Shown here: positions 24,496-31,519 of the stretch, piece by piece
How positions within the stretch are numbered: position 1 is the stretch's first letter
Layout of the letters: each line of letters begins with the position of its first letter
Assembly: GCA_027618565.1 (NCBI GenBank)
Contig: JAQCEQ010000023.1
Span: 1 to 42,359 of the forward strand
Origin: Planctomycetota bacterium
GTDB lineage: Bacteria; Planctomycetota; Phycisphaerae; Phycisphaerales; SM1A02
Reading direction: 5' to 3'
Length of the DNA stretch: 42,359 bases
Notes under the pieces: generated by a model
Seen by the model: the letters and a program-made list of their open reading frames with translations, nothing else
What the model was told of the DNA's origin: nothing
Databases searched by the model: none
Translations under genes and position numbers: made by a program

Positions 24496-26133
24496 TCAGT
24501 GTTTGAAGTGCCGCACACCGGTGAGCAGGCAGGTCACGCCCCGCGATGTGCAGAGGTCCACCGTCTCCTGGTCACGCTTGGAGCCGCCGGGGTGGACGAT
24601 GCAGCGGACACCGGCGTCGATCAGAATCGCGGGTCCATCCGGGAAGGGGAAGAAGGCGTCCGAAGCCGCGACGATCGTGCTTCCCGCACGCGTGATCCGA
24701 TCACCGGCTTTCTCCACCGCGAGGCGGCACGCGGCGACGCGATCCATCTGGCCGGCGCCGGCCCCAAGCAACATCGTTCCGTCACAGATGCAGACGGCGT
24801 TGGACTTGAGGTGCTTGGAAACGGACATGGCGAAGAGCGCCGACATCCGCATCTCCTTGTCGGCACCGGACCCGGCAACGAGCTGGAGCGATTGAGCCTC
24901 ATCGCGATGCGCGTCCACCTCCTGCACCAACGCGCCGCCGGAGACCGTCCGGATCGAGATTCCAGCGCCCGCGCCCGGTCCGCCGACGGCGACGAGCCGC
25001 ACGTTCTTCCACCGCGACGAAAGCATCGCCACGGCGTCGTCGGAGAACTTGTGGGCGACAACCACCTCGAGGAACCGCTGCCCCTCGACCATGGCCTGTG
25101 CGCACGACGCATCCACCCCTCCGGCGACCGCGACGATGCCGCCATAGGCCGCGAGCGGGTCGCCCGAATAGGCGTCCAGAAAAGCCTCGCGCGCCGTCGC
25201 GCGCAGCGCCGCGCCGCAGGGGTTGGTGTGCTTCACAACCACCACCGCCACGGCATGGGGATCCAGCGAGGCGATGTCCCTCGCGGCATCCAGCGCCGCA
25301 CTGGCATCGAGGACGTTGTTGTAGGAGAGGGCCTTTCCGCCCAACAGTGGCGCCCCGACGACGGCGCCGGCCCCAGCCGTTGCGTCCCCGTAGAGCGCCG
25401 CGGCCTGGTGCGGGTTCTCGCCGTAGCGGAGCTCCGCCGACCGCCGCAGCGCCACCGTCAGCACTTCTGGGAATCGATCCCCGGCCTCCTTCGCGAACCA
25501 GTTCGCAATCGCGGCGTCGTACGCCGCCGTCCTGGCAAACGCCGCGGCTGCCAGGCGCTCGCGGAGGGCGAGGGTGGTCGCGCCTCCATGCTGCGCCAGC
25601 TCCGCCTCCACCATGGCGTACTGTGAGGGATCCGTGACCACCGTGACGCTGGAGTAGTTCTTGGCCGCCGAGCGAATCATGCTGGGTCCGCCGATGTCGA
25701 TGTTCTCGATCGCTTCGTCACGCGAGACGCCTGCCTTGGCGATCGTCCCCTCAAAGGGATACAGGTTGACACACACCAAGTCGATCGGCACGATCCCATG
25801 CTCGGACGCCGCGGACATGTGGTGTGCCAGGTCCCGACGGGCCAGCAGGCCGCCGTGCACGCGCGGATGCAGCGTTTTCACGCGACCGTCCATCATCTCG
25901 GGGAACCCCGTGAGTTGCTCGATGGGCACGACCGTCAATCCGGCTTCGGCGAGCGCGCGCGCGGTGCCGCCGGTGGAGACCAGTTCCACGCCGGTGGAGG
26001 CAAGTGCTCTGGCCAGCGAGACCAGCCCGCGCTTGTCGCTCACCGACAGGAGGGCGCGAGTGATCCTGACGGCTTGGGTTGAGCTGTCGCTTCGGGCGTT
26101 TTGGTCGGCCACAGGCGCCTCCGCCGCGCTCAC
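24496..26133 (-). CDS. purH: Bifunctional AICAR transformylase / IMP cyclohydrolase
   Basis: A 545-residue enzyme of normal PurH length that performs the last two steps of IMP synthesis in the cytosol. The N-terminal cyclohydrolase half shows S-T-G-G-T-A-R-A-L and K-T-L-H-P-R-V-H-G-G-L-L-A-R-R. The transformylase half shows L-R-Y-G-E-N-P-H-Q, K-H-T-N-P-C-G-A-A, S-D-A-F-F-P-F-P-D-G and the terminal V-R-H-F-K-H. The first 25 residues are a variable extension. The start is GTG 26133, which overlaps the upstream PQQ-propeller stop as GTGA. nuoC follows after 48 bp. The fused neighbourhood of an envelope protein, a purine enzyme and a respiratory subunit looks accidental rather than functional. 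Confidence 0.96.
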   Translation of the reverse strand: MSAAEAPVADQNARSDSSTQAVRITRALLSVSDKRGLVSLARALASTGVELVSTGGTARALAEAGLTVVPIEQLTGFPEMMDGRVKTLHPRVHGGLLARRDLAHHMSAASEHGIVPIDLVCVNLYPFEGTIAKAGVSRDEAIENIDIGGPSMIRSAAKNYSSVTVVTDPSQYAMVEAELAQHGGATTLALRERLAAAAFARTAAYDAAIANWFAKEAGDRFPEVLTVALRRSAELRYGENPHQAAALYGDATAGAGAVVGAPLLGGKALSYNNVLDASAALDAARDIASLDPHAVAVVVVKHTNPCGAALRATAREAFLDAYSGDPLAAYGGIVAVAGGVDASCAQAMVEGQRFLEVVVAHKFSDDAVAMLSSRWKNVRLVAVGGPGAGAGISIRTVSGGALVQEVDAHRDEAQSLQLVAGSGADKEMRMSALFAMSVSKHLKSNAVCICDGTMLLGAGAGQMDRVAACRLAVEKAGDRITRAGSTIVAASDAFFPFPDGPAILIDAGVRCIVHPGGSKRDQETVDLCTSRGVTCLLTGVRHFKH

Positions 26134-27662
26134 GGGCTGGAACCTGCGGCACCAGCGATGCCGGCAGAAGGCGAACCCCTGAACTGAGGTCGGATGCGCT
26201 GAACGCGACCGTCCCGCGCCACCAGATAGAGGTCACCATTCATCGGATCGGTGGCCGTGATGCTGGCAAGGTCCAGCGGCGTGGAGGAAATCACGGACCC
26301 GTCGAGAGGTTCCAGCAGGCTCACCATCCCGGTCGACTCATCAAAGCAGACCAAGCGGTTCGAGAAGAGGCAGACCGCGTCGCCGCGGACGGGGGACCGC
26401 CACACGACTTGCCCGTCGGGTCGACCGCCGCCATCGGCGCGCAGCGCCACCAGGCCCTCGCCCGGAATCTGGACATAAACGCGATCACCGATGGCCACCG
26501 TGTCGCTGGTGATCGGCGACTGGGTGAAGTACTTCCACCGCTGCCTTCCGCTGGAGCCATCGATCCCGTAGACCGACTGGTCAAGACTCGCGACGAAGAG
26601 AGTCCAGACCTCATAGTGCAAGCCACTGGAGGAGCCCGCGGGGACCAGAGAGGCGGAGATCGCGCCCTCGATGCCGGCCGAGGCATTCCACATCCAGTGC
26701 GTTGCTGAGGATTCGGCGTCCCATGCGCCCACTCGACCCTTCGAGCCCGCCGCGGCGACCAACCGGCCCATGATGACGGGGGTGCCCGTGATCCGACCGG
26801 GCAATCCCGAGTTCCACCACGGTACGCAGGTGGCCATCTGCTCCCAGCAGATCCTGCCGCTGTCATTGCCGTAGATCAGCGTCGCCCCGTAGGCAACCGC
26901 GGGCGTGCCGGGGAAGAAATCGACGCGCGATCGCTTGATGAAGTCGCCCGTCTCGCCGTTGAGGAGCAAGATTCCCTCGGTGGAGACTTCGAAGACCGCG
27001 CGCGTGGTGCCCAGCTGCGTTTCATGGACGCTGAGCGCCGGATCGTCTGAGTCCAAGAAGTCCGAGACCCACAGCGACCTCCCCGTGGCGGAGTCGAAGG
27101 AGTGCAGTCGATTGAGTCCATCCACCACATACAGCCGGTACTCTTCTCGGAGCGTCACCCTCACACGCGCACCTCGGAGCAGGTGAAGCGTGGCTCCCGA
27201 CGGGAAGTTGAGGGTCACCCGGTCACCGAAGGCATTGGCGATCTTGGCCGCGTCGTCAAGGGTGGACGGCTCGGCCGTCGGGGGCGGCAGCACCGGAGAC
27301 ACCTGTTCTTCGCTCAGGAGTGGTTCGACCGAGATGACCTCGGCGAACAGCACGCGCAGTTCACGACGCTCCTTGGTGGCCTCCTTCTCCGTGTGCATGT
27401 GCAGGACGCCGTCGGCGAGGTCATCCAGCTTCGCCGTGAACTGCATCGTGGAGACGACTGGGGCCACAACACCGAGGGAAGAAATCGCGCCAGGGGATAC
27501 GTGGGACTGCCACAGGTGCGTGCCGGCCAGTTCCCGGAGAAATGTCGGGCCCGCGATCAGGGTCGCGTCGAGGTCGCGCGTGGAGGGGGCGCCTTGCGGA
27601 AGGGCCGCCGCCGAAGCATGGGTGGCGAGGAGTGCAGCGATGAAGGTCGAAGGGAGCCGCAT
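26130..27662 (-). CDS. Secreted PQQ-like beta-propeller protein
   Basis: A 510-residue exported protein from ATG 27662; the frame continues upstream to 27716 but this ATG begins a signal peptide (M-R-L-P-S-T-F-I-A-A-L-L-A-T-H-A-S-A-A-A). After a 200-residue N-terminal region, propeller blades of the PQQ or BamB type appear: G-L-N-R-L-H-S-F-D-S-A-T-G-R-S-L-W, G-I-L-L-L-N-G-E-T-G-D, G-I-D-G-S-S-G-R-Q-R-W, V-C-F-D-E-S-T-G. Such proteins serve as scaffolds or quinoprotein-like enzymes in the envelope; I see no dehydrogenase active-site set. It is divergent from the HExxH peptidase gene (84 bp apart) and overlaps purH by GTGA. Confidence 0.82.
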   Translation of the reverse strand: MRLPSTFIAALLATHASAAALPQGAPSTRDLDATLIAGPTFLRELAGTHLWQSHVSPGAISSLGVVAPVVSTMQFTAKLDDLADGVLHMHTEKEATKERRELRVLFAEVISVEPLLSEEQVSPVLPPPTAEPSTLDDAAKIANAFGDRVTLNFPSGATLHLLRGARVRVTLREEYRLYVVDGLNRLHSFDSATGRSLWVSDFLDSDDPALSVHETQLGTTRAVFEVSTEGILLLNGETGDFIKRSRVDFFPGTPAVAYGATLIYGNDSGRICWEQMATCVPWWNSGLPGRITGTPVIMGRLVAAAGSKGRVGAWDAESSATHWMWNASAGIEGAISASLVPAGSSSGLHYEVWTLFVASLDQSVYGIDGSSGRQRWKYFTQSPITSDTVAIGDRVYVQIPGEGLVALRADGGGRPDGQVVWRSPVRGDAVCLFSNRLVCFDESTGMVSLLEPLDGSVISSTPLDLASITATDPMNGDLYLVARDGRVQRIRPQFRGSPSAGIAGAAGSSP

Positions 27663-27745
27663 GGTGCTTTGAAGCGCCCAAAATCGGGCGAAGTCGCGAG
27701 TATAGGTTCTGCCCATGCAGGTTGTGGCGATCTACGATCGGTGCA
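27663..27745. promoter_or_regulatory. Divergent promoter region
   Basis: These 83 bp separate the start of the PQQ-propeller gene (minus) from that of the HExxH peptidase gene (plus). Both are secreted proteins and could be driven together from here. A reverse-strand 'TATACT' at about 27700-27705 could be a -10 box for the PQQ gene; the matching -35 is not clear. Confidence 0.35.
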
Positions 27746-29152
27746 GTGAGCCACCAACGCCTGCCTCGCCGGTCCGCTCGGTTCGGCGCCCTCGTGGTGA
27801 TCGGGTTGATCGCCGCCGCTGGAGCGGCGACAGCCTTCGGCGCTCCGATGCAGGGGACACGCAACGGGCAGGACGGTCGCCTCGCGGAGGCGAGCTGGTG
27901 GGACCGGACAGCTCCCGGACGGTCGGGCGCGCCTCGCAGCGACCACTACCAGATCCGCAGTGACCTCTCCTTGGACGACACGCGCCTGTACGCGGGTCAT
28001 CAGGACTTGATGTACCGCGAGTACATGAAGCGGCTGGGGTCGCTGCGACTGCGGACGCCGCCGGTGCTGGACGTGATGATGTTCGCCAAGAGACAGGACT
28101 ATCTGGACACACTGCGCACCCGATTCGGGATTTCCGGCGAGGGCTCCGGTGGGATGTTCTTCATCAGCCCCAATGGTGCGGCCCTGGCCTACTACACGGA
28201 GGGGGTCTCCGAGGCTCGAGTCAAGCATGTCATCCAGCACGAGGGCTTCCACCAGGTGGCGCATGCGTACTTCGGTTCCGACCTCCCGCCCTGGCTCAAC
28301 GAGGGCCTCGCCGAGTTCTTCGGAGAGGCATTGGTGGTGGGGAACGATGTCGTGCTGGGGCAATCGCGACCGACCGTGATCGGGACGGTTGCGGACGCGG
28401 CGCGGCAGCGAAAGCACATCGACTTCTTTGACGTGCTCGACATGACAGGGGAGCAATGGAACGCCAACCTCCGCAGCGGGGATGCGTCGCTGCAATACAA
28501 CCAGTCGTGGAGCATGGTGCACTTCCTCGTCCTGGGGGACGGAGGTCGATACCAGCAGGCCTTTGAGGGACTCCTGCGGCTGCTGAACCAAGGCGTGCCC
28601 GCCATACCGGCCTTTGAGCAGGCGTTTGGCCTCAACGACCCGCAAGATGTGCATGAGTTCCAGGAGCGGTGGCGCGCCTTCGCTCAATCGATGGAGCCCA
28701 GCCCGTTCGCCGCGGCGATGGAGCGGATGGAGTTCCTCGCCGAGGGAATGCTGGCGCTCCAGGGGAAGGGCACGAAGGAGCAGCCGTGGCCGACAACGCT
28801 GGACGAGTTGCGCGAGCGGCTGCGGGAGATCGACTTTGAGTTTGACCAGGCTGCGCACGGCTACCGCCGTCGGCTGAGCTCCAAGTCGGACCTGCTCTTC
28901 CAGATCCCCGGTGCGACCCCCAAGGACGATCCGACCGCCCAGCCCACCGCGGGCTTCCGGATCGTGCCGGTCGATCCATCGAAGGCCAACGGGAAGAAGC
29001 GAGGTTCCGCTGAGGCGGTCCCCGCCCCGCCCACCATCGAGACCTTTGGTGTGGAGCCATGCGATCTTCGCGTGGAGTGGGGGACGACACGGGATGGCCT
29101 GCTGGCCTGGAGAATGGTGACTGGTGGGCGCTGGAGCGGCAAGGGCAAGTAA
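27746..29152 (+). CDS. Secreted HExxH metallopeptidase-like protein (DUF1570-like)
   Basis: A 468-residue exported protein. I start it at GTG 27746 because this opens a signal peptide (S-H-Q-R-L-P-R-R-S-A-R-F-G-A-L-V-V-I-G-L-I-A-A-A-G); the frame extends 24 bases further up to a TTG. The zinc site H-E-G-F-H is at 165-169, and W-L-N-E-G-L-A-E-F-F with Glu186 supplies the usual third ligand, as in gluzincin-type peptidases. The fold pattern and length match DUF1570 proteins, which are abundant in planctomycetes. The C-terminus after about 400 is a charged linker and short beta segment. The target is unknown. The lyase gene starts 12 bp downstream, so the two may be co-transcribed although functionally unrelated. 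Confidence 0.8.
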   Translation: MSHQRLPRRSARFGALVVIGLIAAAGAATAFGAPMQGTRNGQDGRLAEASWWDRTAPGRSGAPRSDHYQIRSDLSLDDTRLYAGHQDLMYREYMKRLGSLRLRTPPVLDVMMFAKRQDYLDTLRTRFGISGEGSGGMFFISPNGAALAYYTEGVSEARVKHVIQHEGFHQVAHAYFGSDLPPWLNEGLAEFFGEALVVGNDVVLGQSRPTVIGTVADAARQRKHIDFFDVLDMTGEQWNANLRSGDASLQYNQSWSMVHFLVLGDGGRYQQAFEGLLRLLNQGVPAIPAFEQAFGLNDPQDVHEFQERWRAFAQSMEPSPFAAAMERMEFLAEGMLALQGKGTKEQPWPTTLDELRERLREIDFEFDQAAHGYRRRLSSKSDLLFQIPGATPKDDPTAQPTAGFRIVPVDPSKANGKKRGSAEAVPAPPTIETFGVEPCDLRVEWGTTRDGLLAWRMVTGGRWSGKGK

Positions 29153-29164
29153 CCTCCGCCTTCG

Positions 29165-30043
29165 ATGACGAGTCAGGCAGCATCGGCAGGCGCACGGCTT
29201 CGCGACGCCATGGATCGAGGGGTGGTCATCGCCCCGGGGGCGTTCAATGCGCTCGTCGCGCGTGCGGTCCGCGATGCGGGATTCGAGGCGTGCTATGTCT
29301 CCGGGGGCGCCACGGCGAATGTGGCGGGATACCCTGACATCGGGCTGATCACGCTCACACAGATGTCGTGCACGATCCGCGAGGTCGTGGATGGCAGCCG
29401 GTTGCCCGTCATCGCCGACGCCGACACCGGGTTTGGCGAAACTGAGTGCGCGGTCCGGACCATCGTGGAGTACGAACGCGCCGGCGCCGCGGCTCTCCAT
29501 GTGGAGGACCAGGTCTTCCCCAAGCGATGCGGGCACCTGGACGGCAAGGAGCTCGTTCCAGCGCGGGACATGGCGGACAAGATCGCCGCGATGGCGGGCG
29601 CGAAGCCGTCCAAGGAGTTCGTGCTGATCGCCAGGACGGACGCCCGTGCGGTTGAAGGGATGGACGGAACGATTGCCAGAGCCAACCTCTACCGGGAAGC
29701 GGGCGCGGACGCGATTTTCCCGGAGGGGTTGGCCACGGCCCAGGAGTTCAGTGCCTTGGCCAAGGCCTCGCCCGGGTACGCCCTGGCCAACATGACGGAG
29801 TTCGGAAAAACCGAGCACATCAACGCCAAGGCCTTCGGCGAGATGGGGTACTCGATCGTCATCTACCCGCTCAGTGTCCTGCGCCTGGCGATGAAGTCTG
29901 CTGAAGAGGGGTTGGCGCACCTCAGGTCGCACGGATCGATGGAAGCGATGCTCCCCCGGATGCAACACCGGAAGGACCTCTACCGGCTCCTCCGGTACGA
30001 GCCCGGTCGGCGGTGGGACTTCCCCGGCTCGGCAAACCCCTGA
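29165..30043 (+). CDS. prpB: Isocitrate lyase/PEP mutase family lyase, probable methylisocitrate lyase
   Basis: A 292-residue TIM-barrel enzyme of PrpB length. The catalytic loop K-R-C-G-H (120-124) and the metal-binding D-A-D-T-G-F-G (85-91) are intact. This family splits 2-methylisocitrate to pyruvate and succinate in the methylcitrate cycle of propionate breakdown. The loop K-R-C-G-H is shared by isocitrate and methylisocitrate lyases; the small size and the adjacent citrate/methylcitrate synthase favour PrpB. An oxaloacetate or other C-C lyase of the same family cannot be excluded. The following synthase gene begins 158 bp downstream. No prpD-like dehydratase is in the window. Confidence 0.85.
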   Translation: MTSQAASAGARLRDAMDRGVVIAPGAFNALVARAVRDAGFEACYVSGGATANVAGYPDIGLITLTQMSCTIREVVDGSRLPVIADADTGFGETECAVRTIVEYERAGAAALHVEDQVFPKRCGHLDGKELVPARDMADKIAAMAGAKPSKEFVLIARTDARAVEGMDGTIARANLYREAGADAIFPEGLATAQEFSALAKASPGYALANMTEFGKTEHINAKAFGEMGYSIVIYPLSVLRLAMKSAEEGLAHLRSHGSMEAMLPRMQHRKDLYRLLRYEPGRRWDFPGSANP

Positions 30044-30083
30044 CAGAATGTCGGCCAGAATTCCCCCGTTCTCGACGGTGGAT

Positions 30084-30112
30084 TTCACGCGCATGCGCCG
30101 AATGGCTACGAT
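30084..30112 (+). promoter_or_regulatory. Possible promoter of the citrate synthase gene
   Basis: TTCACG at 30084-30089 and TACGAT at 30107-30112 are 17 bp apart, a weak sigma-70-like pair 90 bp before the start codon. TGGCTACGAT here repeats the sequence in front of the structured RNA at 6275. A 10-bp palindrome, GCGCATGCGC (30089-30098), lies between the boxes and could be an operator. Confidence 0.3.
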
Positions 30113-30201
30113 GCGAAACCCCGATCGCCAGCGTGTGCCAGATGGCTCAAGCTGCCCCGTTCACGGCCTCCAAACGACCTCTGATTCTGAAAGTGCCCGC
30201 C

Positions 30202-31380
30202 ATGACCTGCGCCACTGCCGCACCTGCTGCTCCCGCCACGACCGCCAAGTCCCCCGACACGCGCGGACTTGCCGGACAGACCGCCGGCGACACGACCATC
30301 TGCTCCGTCAACCAGACGCAGCTGATCTATCGTGGCTACGAGATCGCGGACCTTGCGGAACACGCGACCTTCGAGGAGGTGGCGTACCTGTTGCTTGTCG
30401 GAGAGAAGCCGACGGCCACCCAGCTCGCGGCATTCGCGTCGGAGCAGGCCACGATGCGTGCCGTGCCCGTCAGCGTGCGAGACGCGGTCATCCGCATTGC
30501 CACTGAGTCGCCCAACGCACACCCGATGAGCATCCTCCGCTCGGGCGTGTCACTCCTGTCGCACCTCGATCCGGACTGCGAAGACAATTCGCCGGCTGCG
30601 GAACTCCGCAAGGCCAAGCGGCTCCTCGCGCAGATCCCCACGATTCTCGGCATTGGCCAGAGCACGCTGGACGGCAAGGCGCTGGTCGAGCCGGATGCCT
30701 CGCTTGGCCACGCTGCCAACCTGCTTTGGAGCATGACGGGCCGGAAGCCGAGCGAGCTTGAAGCCCGCATTATGGATGTCAGCCTCATCCTCTATGCCGA
30801 GCACGATTTCAACGCCAGCACGTTCAGCTGTCGCGTCATCGCGTCCACCGAGACCGACATGCACAGCGCCGTCTGCGGTGGCATCGGCGCCCTCAAGGGA
30901 CCGCTTCACGGCGGCGCCAACGAGATGGCCATGGAGATGCAGAAGGAGATCGACAAGGACTGCGCGGGCGGCGCGATGACCGTGGACGCCTGGATGCAGC
31001 GCGCCTTTGTCGAGAAGCGCAAGCTCATGGGCTTTGGCCACCGCGTCTACAAGAATGGAGACCACCGCGCTGGCATCTTGCGCTCGTGGGGGCTCAAGCT
31101 GGCCAAGGAGATGGGCCCCAAGGCCACGAAGTGGTTCGACATGGGTGACGAAATCCAGGCCATCATGCTCCGCGACAAGAACATCCACCCCAATGTGGAC
31201 TTCCCCTGCGGCATGACCTACTTCATCATGGGCATCCCGGTCCCGCAGTACACGCCGATCTTTGTGGCGGCGCGGATCACCGGCTGGTGCGCCCACATCA
31301 TGGAGCAGCACGCCAACAACCGGATCATCCGTCCGCTGGCCGACTACCAGGGCCCGGCGCTTCGGAAGTGGAACGGCTGA
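30202..31380 (+). CDS. prpC: Citrate synthase family, probable 2-methylcitrate synthase
   Basis: A 392-residue enzyme. Catalytic residues are present: His201 (A-E-H-D-F-N-A-S-T-F), His236 (G-P-L-H-G-G-A-N-E), His280 (G-F-G-H-R-V-Y-K) and Asp333 (V-D-F-P). Size and motif wording match the short citrate/methylcitrate synthase class (type II-like) rather than the long Gram-negative enzyme. Location beside a prpB-like gene suggests condensation of propionyl-CoA with oxaloacetate, but many such enzymes also use acetyl-CoA, so it could be the main citrate synthase. The start is ATG 30202, giving G-L-A-G-Q-T-A-G near residue 25 as expected; ATG 30142 would add 20 residues. The frame itself is open further, overlapping the preceding gene. 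Confidence 0.88.
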   Translation: MTCATAAPAAPATTAKSPDTRGLAGQTAGDTTICSVNQTQLIYRGYEIADLAEHATFEEVAYLLLVGEKPTATQLAAFASEQATMRAVPVSVRDAVIRIATESPNAHPMSILRSGVSLLSHLDPDCEDNSPAAELRKAKRLLAQIPTILGIGQSTLDGKALVEPDASLGHAANLLWSMTGRKPSELEARIMDVSLILYAEHDFNASTFSCRVIASTETDMHSAVCGGIGALKGPLHGGANEMAMEMQKEIDKDCAGGAMTVDAWMQRAFVEKRKLMGFGHRVYKNGDHRAGILRSWGLKLAKEMGPKATKWFDMGDEIQAIMLRDKNIHPNVDFPCGMTYFIMGIPVPQYTPIFVAARITGWCAHIMEQHANNRIIRPLADYQGPALRKWNG

Positions 31381-31519
31381 GGCCGGCTCACCGATGGTGG
31401 TGAGATATGGACCCTGAGAGGCCGGTTTTCACCAACATCCGGGGGATCAAAGCGAGTGGCGACGGCCGGATTTGCAAAAGTTTCTGGCGGGCCAGCACCC
31501 ATATGCCACACTTGATCCG

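Noticed and set aside
27557-30094. 845-residue reverse-strand frame
   Set aside because: Shadow of the HExxH peptidase and prpB genes, both of which carry clear motifs.
31444-31518. GGATCAA/TTGATCC inverted repeat before the large secreted-protein gene
   Set aside because: Seven bases separated by 61 nt are expected by chance; no further support.
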